The notes under the pieces: generated by a model | Database searches by the model: none | The model's input: only the letters and a program-made list of their open reading frames with translations | Told to the model about the DNA's origin: nothing | Program-made: the position numbers and the translations under genes | DNA from: Streptomyces shenzhenensis | Lineage (GTDB): Bacteria > Actinomycetota > Actinomycetes > Streptomycetales > Streptomycetaceae | Direction of reading: 5' to 3' | DNA length: 64,000 nt | Assembly: GCF_003688995.1 (NCBI RefSeq) | Contig: NZ_PENI01000026.1 | Span: 62,001-126,000, forward strand | Shown here: positions 47,834 through 56,933 of the stretch, piece by piece | How the letters are laid out: the number at the start of each line of letters is the position of its first letter | Numbering within the stretch: position 1 is the stretch's first letter

Positions 47834-48250
47834 GGCACTGGTGCCCTCGGCGCTCACCGGAGCGGAGACGGAACCGGCCCGGGCCCGCGCCGGACTGCCA
47901 CGAACACCGGCCGCCGAACCCGGACCGGCGGGACGGCCTGACACCGCCGCGACACCGGGCGGCCGACCGGAGACACCGACCCGGGCACTCACCCCTCGCA
48001 TGACCGTCCCACCCCGGCGGTCCCCCCGAAGGCGACAGGCGCCGCGCGGGGTGCCGACCCGGTGAGCACTGGCTGCCGGGTGTGCTGGTCGCCGCCCAGT
48101 GTCGCGGCACTGGTGCCGTCGGCGCTCACCAGGGCGGAGACGGAACCGGCCCGGGCCCGCACCGGACTGCCACGAACACCGGCCGCCGAACCCGGACCGG
48201 CGGGACGGCCTGACACCGCCGCGACACCGGGCGCCGGCCGGAGGCACCGG
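47834..48250. repeat. Diverged ~145-bp direct repeat in a gene-free region
   Basis: 47834-47980 and 48106-48250 are about 95 percent alike by eye, both starting GGCACTGGTGCC and containing CGGAGACGGAACCGGCCCGG. A second shared block, CTGGCTGCCGGGTGTGCTGG, occurs at about 48068 and 48261 with a different offset, so the copies differ by an indel of about 80 bp. The whole stretch 47430-48346 has no credible gene on either strand and probably derives from a decayed, duplicated locus. Confidence 0.6.
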
Positions 48251-48346
48251 CCCGGCGAGCGCTGGCTGCCGGGTGTGCTGGTCGCCGCGCTCGCCGCCGT
48301 ACGGGCCGAGACGCCCGGCCCGCTGCCGCTGACGGCTGCCGCTGGC

Positions 48347-49510
48347 TCAGCGCCCGGTGAGGGCCTCCCGTACCGCCGCCAGGTCTGCGTCCGACGCCAA
48401 TCCGGCGTGATACAGCCGCAGTTCGGTGGCGCCCGCGGCGCGGGCCCGGGCCGCGTCCGCCGCCAGGGTGCCGGGGCTGCCGCCCATGCCGGACACCACG
48501 GTGAAGTTGGCCGCGAGCACGGCGCCCGCGCGCCGCTGGTCCGCGAAGGGCGCGAGCGGCCCCGTGCCGCCCGTGCAGGGCACGACGACCCCGTCCGCGA
48601 CGGTCAGGATGTGCGCGGGGTCCACGCCCGCGTTGGCGCCGCAGTGGTACGACACCGGGTCCGCGTGCAGCAGCACCTGGAAGCCCCCGGGCGCGGCGGC
48701 GCGCACCGCGGCGACGGCCGCCTCCTGGAGCGTGCGGGCGGTCTCGTCGCGCCACGCGCGCGTGGCGGTGGCGAGCGGCTCGCCGAGGAGCTTTACGACA
48801 CCCGCCCAGCCCCCGTCGTCGGGCGCGCCCCGCCACAGCGGCTCCAGCGCCGTCCGCACGGCGGCGGCGACACGGCCGGGGTCCAGGCCCCGTTCCGCGT
48901 ACCCCGCGCGGCAGTCGGGACAGAAGCACAGCGACATCAGGTACTGCCCGGCCGCGCCGAGCCCGACCCCGCCGATCTTGTCGTGGGCGTGCAGATGGGC
49001 GAGGCCGTACCAGCCGAGGGACTCCAGTTCGGTGCCGCGCGCGCCGGGACGCACGGCGGCCTCGGCCGCCAGGTCGACGAGGTACGCGCGCGTGGCGGGC
49101 TGGGCGATGCAGGGCGCCCACGGATAGCGGTCACCGTAGGCGTTGACGACCGAGGTGTCCGGATATTCGGCGCCCAGGCGGGAGTTGTGCGCGAGGACGA
49201 CCCAGGTGTGCACCTCAAGGCCGGCCGCGGCGAGCGCCGCGGCGGCCTCTCCGTAGGCATCGCCGGACGCCCAGTCGCCGGCCGGGCAGGGGCGCGGGGC
49301 GCGGCCCGCCCAGCGGTCGCCGAGGGGGTAGAGCACGGCGGCGTGTTCGGCGGTGACGACGCGGTGGCGCGGGTGGCGGGGGGTCAGCGCGCGCGTGGAG
49401 TGGTAGGCGGCGGCGAGGGTGACCTGGGCCGCGCCGAGCCGGGCGAGCCGCGCGGGCGCCTCCGGGTCGCCGTTGACGTCCCAGGGGTAGACGAACGCCG
49501 AGGTCTTCAC
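48347..49510 (-). CDS. Uncharacterised TIM-barrel-like protein in the uronate locus
   Basis: A 387-aa protein with no signal peptide. Its N-terminus SAFVYPWDVNGDP, an HTW-VLAHNSRLG strand and SLCFCPDCRAGY resemble hypothetical glycoside-hydrolase-like TIM barrels, in which the Cys pair is common. GTG 49510 overlaps the KdgD stop (GTGA), so it is co-translated with a uronate catabolic enzyme. Function not known; a sugar hydrolase or a step in uronate processing are both possible. Confidence 0.75.
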   Translation of the reverse strand: MKTSAFVYPWDVNGDPEAPARLARLGAAQVTLAAAYHSTRALTPRHPRHRVVTAEHAAVLYPLGDRWAGRAPRPCPAGDWASGDAYGEAAAALAAAGLEVHTWVVLAHNSRLGAEYPDTSVVNAYGDRYPWAPCIAQPATRAYLVDLAAEAAVRPGARGTELESLGWYGLAHLHAHDKIGGVGLGAAGQYLMSLCFCPDCRAGYAERGLDPGRVAAAVRTALEPLWRGAPDDGGWAGVVKLLGEPLATATRAWRDETARTLQEAAVAAVRAAAPGGFQVLLHADPVSYHCGANAGVDPAHILTVADGVVVPCTGGTGPLAPFADQRRAGAVLAANFTVVSGMGGSPGTLAADAARARAAGATELRLYHAGLASDADLAAVREALTGR

Positions 49511-50448
49511 GCGCCCTCCGCCAGCAGTGCGTACCCGCGCTCGATGACCCGGGCGAGCTGTTCGACGTGCTCCTCGCTCGGCTCGTGCAGCGGGGGCCGG
49601 ACCTCGCCGACGTCGAAGCCGCGCAGCCGCACGCCCGCCTTGACGAGGGCGACGGCGTAGCCGCGGCCCTGGGCGCGCAGTTCGGCGAAGGGGCGGTAGA
49701 AGCCGTCCAGGAGCCGGTGCGCGGTGGTCTCGTCGCCGTCCCGCAGGGCCCGGTGGAAGGCGAGGGCGATCTCGGGCACGAAACAGAAGACGGCCGAGGA
49801 GTACAGGGTGATACCGAGGGCACGGTAGGCGAGTTGGGTCTGCTCGGCGGTCGGCAGGCCGTTGAAGTACAGGAAGTCGCCGGGGGCCTCGGTGCGTACG
49901 GCGCTGACGACGCGCTGCATCAGGTCGAGGTCGCCGAGGCCGTCCTTGAAGCCGATGATCCCGTCCGTGCGGGCGAGTCCGACCACCGTGGGCGGGGTGA
50001 ACACCGCGTTGTCGCGCTGGTAGACGATCACGGGCAGCTCGGTCGCGGCGGCGACCTCCCGGTAGTGCCGCAGCAGGCCCTGCTGGCCGGCGGCGACGAG
50101 GTACGGCGGCAGGGCGAGCAGCCCGTCGGCGCCGGCGTCCCGGGCGAGCCCCGCGTAGCGCGCGGCGAGCGCGGTGCCGTAGCCGGCGCCCGCGACCACC
50201 GGCACCCGTCCGCCGGCCGCCTCGGCGGCGGCGCGTACGCACGCCTCGAACTCCTCGGGCAGGAGCGCGTGGAACTCCCCGGTGCCGCAGCAGGCGAACA
50301 CGGCGGCGGCCCCGGCCTCGACGCCCCTGCGCACATGCGCGCGGTAGACGTCGAGATCCACGGAGCCGTCGCGGCCGTACGCGGTGACAGGGAAGAACAG
50401 CGGCCCGCTGGGGTTGCGGAGTCGAGCGGCGAGAGGGGCTGACGTCAC
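49507..50448 (-). CDS. kdgD: 5-dehydro-4-deoxyglucarate dehydratase
   Basis: A 313-aa DapA-fold enzyme that decarboxylates and dehydrates 5-dehydro-4-deoxy-D-glucarate to 2,5-dioxopentanoate. YQRDNAVFTP and the Schiff-base segment IGFKDGLGDLDLMQ are specific to KdgD. CCGTGEFHAL is the substrate loop. GTG 50448 is preceded by GGGAG; ATG 50469 is the alternative. The product is the substrate of the KGSADH at 29530-31059. It is divergent from uronate dehydrogenase. Confidence 0.92.
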   Translation of the reverse strand: MTSAPLAARLRNPSGPLFFPVTAYGRDGSVDLDVYRAHVRRGVEAGAAAVFACCGTGEFHALLPEEFEACVRAAAEAAGGRVPVVAGAGYGTALAARYAGLARDAGADGLLALPPYLVAAGQQGLLRHYREVAAATELPVIVYQRDNAVFTPPTVVGLARTDGIIGFKDGLGDLDLMQRVVSAVRTEAPGDFLYFNGLPTAEQTQLAYRALGITLYSSAVFCFVPEIALAFHRALRDGDETTAHRLLDGFYRPFAELRAQGRGYAVALVKAGVRLRGFDVGEVRPPLHEPSEEHVEQLARVIERGYALLAEGA

Positions 50449-50583
50449 GGGCACTCCCTGTGGGTGCATGCTTATGATCAGCGTCTATATTTCTGAACCC
50501 GACCACGCTACGGGCCGCGCTCGCGGCCGGTCAAGCGGGCAAACCCGCAACACGAGGGCGGATTTCCGCACTCCACGCGACAC

Positions 50584-50613
50584 TTGACGGGCCGGACCGC
50601 CACTCCCTAGCGT
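50584..50613 (+). promoter_or_regulatory. Promoter for uronate dehydrogenase gene
   Basis: TTGACG (50584-50589), 18 bp, TAGCGT (50608-50613) fits a vegetative Streptomyces promoter and leaves a leader of about 60 bases. A GGCCGCG-CT-CGCGGCC hairpin (50513-50528) lies further upstream, between this and the divergent kdgD gene. Confidence 0.6.
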
Positions 50614-50679
50614 GTCCACGCATGTGAATGCCGGCCACGAATGCGGCCCTTGACTCATGGTGACCCAAGGAGACCGAGC

Positions 50680-51489
50680 ATGCCCGCTCCCCGCACCGTT
50701 CTGCTCACCGGCGCCGCCGGCGGACTCGGCACCCTGATGCGGAAGCTGCTCCCGGACCACGGCTACGAGTTGCGGCTGTTCGACGTGCGCCCGATCGAGG
50801 GCGAGCCGGACGCGATCACCGCGGACCTCTCGGACACCGAGGCACTGCGCGCGGCCGTGCGGGGCGTCGACGCGATCATCCACCTCGCGGGCATCTCCCT
50901 GGAATCGACCTTCGAGAAGGTCCTGAAGGCGAACATCGAGGGCACCTACCACCTGTACGAGGCGGCCCGCGGGGCGGGCGTGCCCCGGATCGTCTTCGCC
51001 TCCTCCAACCACGCGGTCGGCTTCACCCCGGTCCCGCGCGGCGACGACCCGCTGATCCCGATCGACACCCCGCGCCGCCCCGACACCTTCTACGGCCTGT
51101 CCAAGTCCTTCGGCGAGGACCTCGCCCAGCTCTACTGGGACAAGCACGGACTGGAGACCGTCTCCATCCGCATCGGCTCCTGCTTCCCCGAGCCGACCAG
51201 CGTGCGCATGCTCTCGGTGTGGATGAGCCCGGCCGACGGGGCCCGGCTGCTGCACGCGGCCCTGACCGCCGAGCACGTCGGCCACACCGTGGTGCACGGC
51301 TCGTCGGCCAACACGCGCCTGTGGTGGGACCTGACATCCGCGCGGGCGCTCGGCTACGCACCGCAGGACGACTCGGAGCCGTACGCCGCCGGACTGATCG
51401 CCGAGCAGGGGGAACCGGACCCGGACAACCCGGCCCACACCCGCCTCGGCGGGCACTTCGTGAACGACCCGCCGATCTGGCCGTACTGA
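50680..51489 (+). CDS. udh: Uronate dehydrogenase
   Basis: A 269-aa short-chain dehydrogenase that oxidises D-galacturonate or D-glucuronate to the aldaro-lactone with NAD+. The cofactor motif is LLTGAAGGLGTLMRKLLP, and the active-site Tyr-Lys is in FYGLSKSFGEDLAQLYWDK. IRIGSCFPEPTSVRMLSVW is typical of Udh. AAGGAG precedes ATG 50680. It links pectin breakdown to the divergent kdgD; a lactone-opening and an aldarate dehydratase gene are not in the window. Confidence 0.92.
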   Translation: MPAPRTVLLTGAAGGLGTLMRKLLPDHGYELRLFDVRPIEGEPDAITADLSDTEALRAAVRGVDAIIHLAGISLESTFEKVLKANIEGTYHLYEAARGAGVPRIVFASSNHAVGFTPVPRGDDPLIPIDTPRRPDTFYGLSKSFGEDLAQLYWDKHGLETVSIRIGSCFPEPTSVRMLSVWMSPADGARLLHAALTAEHVGHTVVHGSSANTRLWWDLTSARALGYAPQDDSEPYAAGLIAEQGEPDPDNPAHTRLGGHFVNDPPIWPY

Positions 51490-51792
51490 CGACGGCCCAG
51501 GCGGCCGAGGGCAGCGGACCGGCGGCGGCGGAAAAATGCCGCTCACACGGGCGAGCGGGCACCGAACGGGCCCGCCCGCCCGCTCATTCGGGCAGCCGCG
51601 CTGCCCGTTCTCACCCCCTCCCGGCACAGCCGCGCAGGTCCGTGGCGGTCACTCCACTCGGCGATCGGGCATACACGGGCAGCATCGGGCCCGTAACAGA
51701 CCTGGTCAGCGCCGCACGTCCGCTGTAGAACTTCCCCCATGGGCCCCACCGGGCCCGAACGGGCACACCTCGGCGTGGAGGCAGGTGAAGCG
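51490..51792. other. Intergenic region with terminator-like hairpin
   Basis: No gene is seen. CGGGCAGC-CGC-GCTGCCCG (51589-51607) is a perfect 8-bp hairpin that can terminate udh transcription. The rest presumably contains the deoR promoter, for which I see no convincing hexamers. Confidence 0.5.
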
Positions 51793-52563
51793 ATGAGCGC
51801 CCGGACGGCCGAAGAGCGCCAGCGGGAGATCGTGCGAGCCGCGCGGGCCGCCGGCTCCGTCGACGTCACCGCGCTCGCCACCGAGCTGGGTGTGGCCAAG
51901 GAGACCATCCGGCGCGATCTGCGCGCCCTGGAGGACCACGGACTGGTGCGCCGCACCCATGGGGGCGCCTATCCCGTGGAGAGCGCCGGGTTCGAGACGA
52001 CGCTCGCCTTCCGGGCCACCAGCCATGTGCCCGAGAAGCGCCGGATCGCCGTCGCGGCGGCCGAGCTGGTCGGGGACGCGGAGACGATCTTCGTCGACGA
52101 GGGCTTCACCCCGCAGCTCATCGCCGAGTCGCTGCCCATGGACCGGCCGCTGACCGTGGTCACCGCCTCGCTGCCGGTCGCCGGCGCGCTGGCCGAGGCC
52201 GAGAACGTCTCGGTGCTGCTCCTCGGCGGCCGGGTCCGCCCCGGCACGCTGGCGACCGTCGACCACTGGACCACGAAGATGCTCAGCGGCTTCGTGGTCG
52301 ACCTCGCCTTCATCGGCGCCAACGGCATCTCCCGCGAACACGGTCTGACCACCCCCGACCCGGCGGTCAGCGAGGTCAAGACGCAGGCCATCCGGGCCGC
52401 CCGGCGCACCGTCTTCGCGGGCACGCACACCAAGTTCGGCGCGGTCAGCTTCTGCCGGTTCGCCGACGTCGGCGCGCTGGAGGCGATCGTGACGAGCACG
52501 CTGCTCCCGGCGACCGAGGCCCACCGCTACTCACTGCTGGGGCCGCAGGTCATCCGGGTCTGA
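51793..52563 (+). CDS. DeoR family transcriptional regulator
   Basis: A 256-aa sugar-responsive repressor. The N-terminal helix-turn-helix is VDVTALATELGVAKETIRRD with LRALEDHGLVRRTHGGAYP, and the C-terminal sugar-phosphate-sensing domain includes DEGFTPQLIAESLP and LAFIGANGISREHGLTTPD. ATG 51793 follows AGGTGAAG. It lies just before the polyol-type ABC operon and probably controls it. Confidence 0.9.
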   Translation: MSARTAEERQREIVRAARAAGSVDVTALATELGVAKETIRRDLRALEDHGLVRRTHGGAYPVESAGFETTLAFRATSHVPEKRRIAVAAAELVGDAETIFVDEGFTPQLIAESLPMDRPLTVVTASLPVAGALAEAENVSVLLLGGRVRPGTLATVDHWTTKMLSGFVVDLAFIGANGISREHGLTTPDPAVSEVKTQAIRAARRTVFAGTHTKFGAVSFCRFADVGALEAIVTSTLLPATEAHRYSLLGPQVIRV

Positions 52564-52568
52564 ACAAG

Positions 52569-52613
52569 TCCGAACTGCACATGTCCGAACTGCACATGTC
52601 CGAACTGCACATG
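52569..52613 (+). repeat. Three exact 15-bp tandem repeats
   Basis: TCCGAACTGCACATG occurs three times in direct succession (52569, 52584, 52599), starting six bases after the deoR stop and about 90 bp before the lipoprotein start. The half-site content makes it a candidate DeoR binding array, or a slipped-strand microsatellite. Confidence 0.8.
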
Positions 52614-52702
52614 TCCAGGTGTTCCCCAGGGGTTCCGCACACCGAGCGGCGCCCCTTGTATCCCCCTATCTCCTTTCGTCCCCACACCTTCAGGAGCGAT
52701 TC

Positions 52703-54073
52703 ATGCGCACCCAGAGCCGACGGAGGCCGCGCGTCACACTCGCCATGGCCGCCGCAGGGACGCTGCTCGCCCCGCTGCTCTCCGGCTGCTGGGTCGGCGC
52801 GGGCGGGTCCGGTTCCGGCGGCGACTCCATCAACGTGCTGATGGTCAACAACCCCCAGATGACCGAGTTGCAGAAGCTCACCGCCGCGAACTTCACCAAG
52901 GAGACCGGCATCAGGGTGAACTTCACGGTCCTGCCCGAGAACGACGTCCGCGACAAGATCAGCCAGGACTTCGCCAACCAGGCGGGCCAGTACGACGTGG
53001 CGACGCTGAGCAACTACGAGATCCCCATCTACGCCCGCAACGGCTGGCTGCACGAGATGGACACGTACGTCGCCAAGGACCCGGCCTACGACGAGCAGGA
53101 CGTCCTCAAACCGATGCGCGAGTCCCTGACCGGCGACGACGGCAAGCTCTACGGCCAGCCCTTCTACGGCGAGTCGTCCTTCCTCATGTACCGCAAGGAC
53201 GTGTTCGCCCAGAAGGGCCTGACGATGCCCGAGCACCCGACCTGGACCCAGGTGGCCGACCTCGCCGCCCAGGTCGACGGCGCGGAACCCGGCATGAAGG
53301 GCATCTGTCTGCGCGGTCTGCCCGGCTGGGGCGAGCTGATGGCGCCGCTCACCACCGTGGTGAACACCTTCGGCGGCACCTGGTTCGACAAGGACTGGAC
53401 GGCACACCTCGACTCCCCCGAGTTCGTGAAGGCGACGAAGTTCTATGTCGACCTGGTGCGCGAGCACGGCGAGTCCGGCGCCGCCCAGTCCGGGTTCGCC
53501 GAGTGCCTCAACAACATGACCCAGGGCAAGGTCGCCATGTGGTACGACGCCACCTCCGCGGCCGGTCTCCTGGAGGCGGACAAGTCCCCGGTCAAGGGCA
53601 AGCTCGGCTACGCCCCCGCCCCGGTGGAGAAGACCGAGTCCGCCGGCTGGCTCTACACCTGGGCCTGGGGCATCCAGCACGCCTCCCGGAACGCCGAGAA
53701 GGCCTGGCAGTTCGTCTCCTGGGCGTCCGGCAAGGGCTACGAGCAGCTGGTCGGCGACACCATCGGCTGGTCCAACGTGCCGTCCGGCAAGCGCGCGTCG
53801 ACCTACACCAACCCCGCCTACCGGGCGGAGGCCGCCGCCTTCCAGGACATGACGAAGGAAGCCATCGAGAACGCCCGGCCGGGCGACCCCGGTGTGCAGC
53901 CGCGTCCCGCACCCGGCATCCAGTTCGTCGGCATCCCCGAGTTCACCGACCTCGGCACCAAGGTCTCCCAGGAGATCAGCGCGGCCATCGCCGGGCGCCA
54001 GTCCGTCGACTCGGCCCTCAAGAAGTCCCAGCAACTCGCCGAGAAGATCGCCAAGGAGTACGAGGGACGATGA
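52703..54073 (+). CDS. Polyol/sugar ABC transporter substrate-binding lipoprotein
   Basis: A 456-aa family 1 solute-binding lipoprotein. The lipobox is PLLSGC after a twin-basic signal peptide. Mature features include VNNPQMTELQKLTAANF, QYDVATLSNYEIPIYARNGW and YTWAWGIQHASRNAEKAWQF, which resemble SmoE/mannitol-binding proteins. AGGAG precedes ATG 52703. With two permeases and a zinc dehydrogenase downstream it most likely imports a polyol. Confidence 0.9.
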   Translation: MRTQSRRRPRVTLAMAAAGTLLAPLLSGCWVGAGGSGSGGDSINVLMVNNPQMTELQKLTAANFTKETGIRVNFTVLPENDVRDKISQDFANQAGQYDVATLSNYEIPIYARNGWLHEMDTYVAKDPAYDEQDVLKPMRESLTGDDGKLYGQPFYGESSFLMYRKDVFAQKGLTMPEHPTWTQVADLAAQVDGAEPGMKGICLRGLPGWGELMAPLTTVVNTFGGTWFDKDWTAHLDSPEFVKATKFYVDLVREHGESGAAQSGFAECLNNMTQGKVAMWYDATSAAGLLEADKSPVKGKLGYAPAPVEKTESAGWLYTWAWGIQHASRNAEKAWQFVSWASGKGYEQLVGDTIGWSNVPSGKRASTYTNPAYRAEAAAFQDMTKEAIENARPGDPGVQPRPAPGIQFVGIPEFTDLGTKVSQEISAAIAGRQSVDSALKKSQQLAEKIAKEYEGR

Positions 54074-55008
54074 CCGCGACGACGACAGCACCGACGACAG
54101 CGACACCCGTGCGCGCCACGGGGCGGCCACCCGCCCGGCTGCGTGACTGGGCGACCCGGGCCCCGCTGCTGCCCGCCCTGATCTTCATGATCGCGGTGAC
54201 CCAGCTGCCCTTCGTGGCCACGCTGGTGATCTCCTTCTTCGACTGGAACGCCCTCTATCCCAAGGCCCGCCACTTCACCGGCGTCGACAACTACCGGCAG
54301 GTCCTCACCGACGCCGACCTGCGCCATTCGGTGTGGACGACCGTACTGCTCACGGTGGCGGTGGTGCTGGTCAGCCTGGTGCTCGGACTGGCGCTCGCAC
54401 TCCTCCTGGACCGGCGCTTCCGCGGTCGGGGCGTGGTCCGCACGCTGCTGATCGCACCGTTCCTGGTCGTGCCCGTGGCCGCCGCCCTGCTCTGGAAACA
54501 TGTGCTCTACAACCCTGAATACGGTCTGCTCAATGGGTTGCTGCACTATGTGGGCGGGCCCCAGCCCGACTGGATCTCCAACACCCCGCTGCTCGCCGTG
54601 GAGGCGGCCCTGGTGTGGCAGTGGACGCCGTTCATGATGCTGATCCTGCTCGCCGGGCTGCAGAGCCGCGACCAGCAGCAGATCGAGGCCGCCCGGGTGG
54701 ACGGGGCGAGCGACTGGCAGATCTTCCGCCATCTGACCCTGCCCCATCTGCGCCGCTACCTCGAACTCGGCGCCCTGCTGGGCTCGATCTACATCGTCCA
54801 GAACTTCGACGCGGTCTTCACGATCACGTCCGGCGGCCTGGGCACCGCCAACCTGCCCTACACCGTCTACCAGAGCTTCTACCAGGCCCACGAGAACGGC
54901 CTCGCCTCGGCCGCGGGCGTCCTGGTGGTCATCGGCTCGATCATCATCGCGACCTTCGCGCTGCGCGTGGTGTCGTCGCTGTTCCGCGAGGAGGTGTCCC
55001 GCGCATGA
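54070..55008 (+). CDS. Polyol/sugar ABC transporter permease 1
   Basis: A 312-aa MalF-type permease with six membrane spans. The EAA loop is IEAARVDGASDWQIFRHLTLP, given here as EAARVDGASDWQIFRHLT. A Thr/Ala/Pro-rich cytoplasmic N-terminus precedes the first span. ATG 54070 overlaps the lipoprotein stop (ATGA), and the end overlaps the second permease. Confidence 0.93.
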   Translation: MTATTTAPTTATPVRATGRPPARLRDWATRAPLLPALIFMIAVTQLPFVATLVISFFDWNALYPKARHFTGVDNYRQVLTDADLRHSVWTTVLLTVAVVLVSLVLGLALALLLDRRFRGRGVVRTLLIAPFLVVPVAAALLWKHVLYNPEYGLLNGLLHYVGGPQPDWISNTPLLAVEAALVWQWTPFMMLILLAGLQSRDQQQIEAARVDGASDWQIFRHLTLPHLRRYLELGALLGSIYIVQNFDAVFTITSGGLGTANLPYTVYQSFYQAHENGLASAAGVLVVIGSIIIATFALRVVSSLFREEVSRA

Positions 55009-55850
55009 GCGCCGCAGTCGTTCCCGCCCGCCGCCGCAAGGGCGTCGGCCTGGGCCTGGTGGCCTGGCTGGCCGGCATCCTGTTCTTCCTGCCCATCGCC
55101 TGGATGGCGCTGACGTCCTTCCACTCCGAACAGGACGCGGCGACCAACCCGCCGTCGTTCACCGCCGCCCTGACCCTGGACGGCTACCGCGAGTTCTTCG
55201 GCACGGGCGGCGGGGCCAGCCCGTGGCCCGCGCTGCTCAACTCGACGGTGGCGTCGGTGGTCTCCACGCTCTGCGTCCTGCTGCTGGCGCTCCCGGCGGC
55301 CTACGCGCTGTCCATCCGCCCGGTGAAGAAGTGGACGGACGTCCTGTTCTTCTTCCTGTCCACGAAGATGCTGCCGGTCGTGGCCGGTCTGCTGCCGATC
55401 TACCTGTTCGCGAAGAACGCCGGGATGCTGGACAACATCTGGCTCCTGGTCATCCTCTACACGGCCATGAATCTGCCGATCGCGGTGTGGATGATGCAGT
55501 CGTTCCTCGCCGAGGTCCCGGTGGCGGTGATCGAGGCCGCCCGGGTGGACGGCGCCAGGCTGCCCACGGTGCTCGGCCGGATCGTGGCCCCCATCGCCCT
55601 GCCCGGCATCGCCGCGACGGCGCTGATCTGCTTCATCTTCAGCTGGAACGAGCTGCTGTTCGCCCGGGTGCTCACGGGCGTGGTCGCCGAGACCGCCCCC
55701 GTCTTCCTGACCGGCTTCATCACCAGCCAGGGCCTGTTCCTGGCGAAGGTGTGCGCCGCGTCGCTCGTCATCTCCCTGCCGGTGCTCGCCGCGGGGTTCG
55801 CCGCCCAGGACAAGCTGGTCCAGGGCCTGTCGTTGGGAGCCGTGAAATGA
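55005..55850 (+). CDS. Polyol/sugar ABC transporter permease 2
   Basis: A 281-aa MalG-type permease with six spans and the EAA loop EAARVDGARLPTVLGRIVAP. ATG 55005 overlaps the preceding stop. No ATPase follows; a shared MsiK-like ATPase elsewhere is assumed. Confidence 0.93.
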   Translation: MSAAVVPARRRKGVGLGLVAWLAGILFFLPIAWMALTSFHSEQDAATNPPSFTAALTLDGYREFFGTGGGASPWPALLNSTVASVVSTLCVLLLALPAAYALSIRPVKKWTDVLFFFLSTKMLPVVAGLLPIYLFAKNAGMLDNIWLLVILYTAMNLPIAVWMMQSFLAEVPVAVIEAARVDGARLPTVLGRIVAPIALPGIAATALICFIFSWNELLFARVLTGVVAETAPVFLTGFITSQGLFLAKVCAASLVISLPVLAAGFAAQDKLVQGLSLGAVK

Positions 55851-56836
55851 AGGCCGCCGTCATCGAGTCCGTGGGCCGCGCCGTGGTCACCGAGGTCCCC
55901 GACCCGACACCAGGGCCTCGCGAGGTGGTCGTCGAGGTGGCGGCCTGCGGGTTGTGCGGCACGGATCTGCACATCCTCCAGGGCGAGTTCGCGCCCAAGC
56001 TGCCGATCGTGCCCGGCCATGAGTTCGCGGGCCAGGTGGTCGGCGTGGGCACCCAGGTCACCGAGGTCTCCGTCGGCGACCGGGTGGCCGTCGACCCGTC
56101 GCTGTACTGCTACGAGTGCCGCCAGTGCCGCAGCGGCCACAACAACCTCTGCGAGCGCTGGGCCGCGATCGGCGTGACCACCGCGGGCGGCGCGGCCCAG
56201 TACGCGGTGGCGCCGGTGGCGAACTGCGTGAAGCTGCCCGAGCATGTGCGCACCCAGGACGCGGCCCTGATCGAGCCGCTGTCCTGCGCGGTGCGCGGCT
56301 ACGACATCCTGCGGTCCCGGCTCGCCACCCATGTGCTGATCTACGGCTCCGGGACCATGGGCCTGATGATGCTGGAGCTGGCCAAGCGGACGGGCGCGGC
56401 CCGTGTGGATGTGGTCGACATCAACCCGGCCCGGCTGGAGACGGCCCGCCTGCTCGGTGTCTCGGCGGCCGCGGCGAGCGCGGACGAGCTGGAGCGGGCG
56501 CAGGGCTGGGACGTCGTGATCGACGCGACCGGGAACGCGGCGGCGATCCAGGACGGCCTGGACCGGGTGGCCAAGGCGGGCACGTTCCTGCAGTTCGGGG
56601 TCGCCGACTACGCGACCCGCGTGACCATCGATCCGTACCGCATCTACAACCAGGAGATCACCATCACCGGCTCGATGGCGGTCCTGCACAGCTACGAGCG
56701 GGCGGCGGAACTGTTCGCCAACGGGGTGCTGGACCCCGAGGTCTTCATCAGCGACCGCATCCCACTGGAACGCTACCCGGAGGCACTGAACCAGTTCGCG
56801 GCAGGCGTGGGCCGCAAGATCGTGGTGGTCCCGTAG
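55847..56836 (+). CDS. Zinc-dependent alcohol/polyol dehydrogenase
   Basis: A 329-aa medium-chain dehydrogenase. Catalytic zinc ligands are in ACGLCGTDLH and GHEFAGQV. The structural zinc site is CYECRQCRSGHNNLC. The Rossmann motif is LIYGSGTMGLMMLELA. Its place as the last gene of a polyol-type ABC operon fits sorbitol, arabitol or mannitol oxidation. The start overlaps the permease stop. Confidence 0.9.
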   Translation: MKAAVIESVGRAVVTEVPDPTPGPREVVVEVAACGLCGTDLHILQGEFAPKLPIVPGHEFAGQVVGVGTQVTEVSVGDRVAVDPSLYCYECRQCRSGHNNLCERWAAIGVTTAGGAAQYAVAPVANCVKLPEHVRTQDAALIEPLSCAVRGYDILRSRLATHVLIYGSGTMGLMMLELAKRTGAARVDVVDINPARLETARLLGVSAAAASADELERAQGWDVVIDATGNAAAIQDGLDRVAKAGTFLQFGVADYATRVTIDPYRIYNQEITITGSMAVLHSYERAAELFANGVLDPEVFISDRIPLERYPEALNQFAAGVGRKIVVVP

Positions 56837-56839
56837 CCA

Positions 56840-56893
56840 CCCCGCGCCCCGAAGGGGCGCGGGGAACTGCGCGACCAACCAGCGAAGCGCCAG
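56840..56893 (-). terminator. Strong terminator within a dispersed palindromic repeat
   Basis: CCCCGCGCCCC-GAA-GGGGCGCGGGG (56840-56864) is a perfect 11-bp stem right after the dehydrogenase stop. With the following bases it forms an inverted copy of the intergenic element found at 33570-33639 (minus-strand GGTTGGTCGCGCAGTTCCCC). Confidence 0.8.
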
Positions 56894-56933
56894 GTAAGGG
56901 AACGGTAAAGCGCCCTCGCTCGTTACCTCTGGC

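Noticed and set aside
47420..48247. Open frames in the gene desert
   Set aside because: Composition is Arg/Gly/Pro-rich, repeats are shared across frames and no ribosome binding site or family resemblance is seen.
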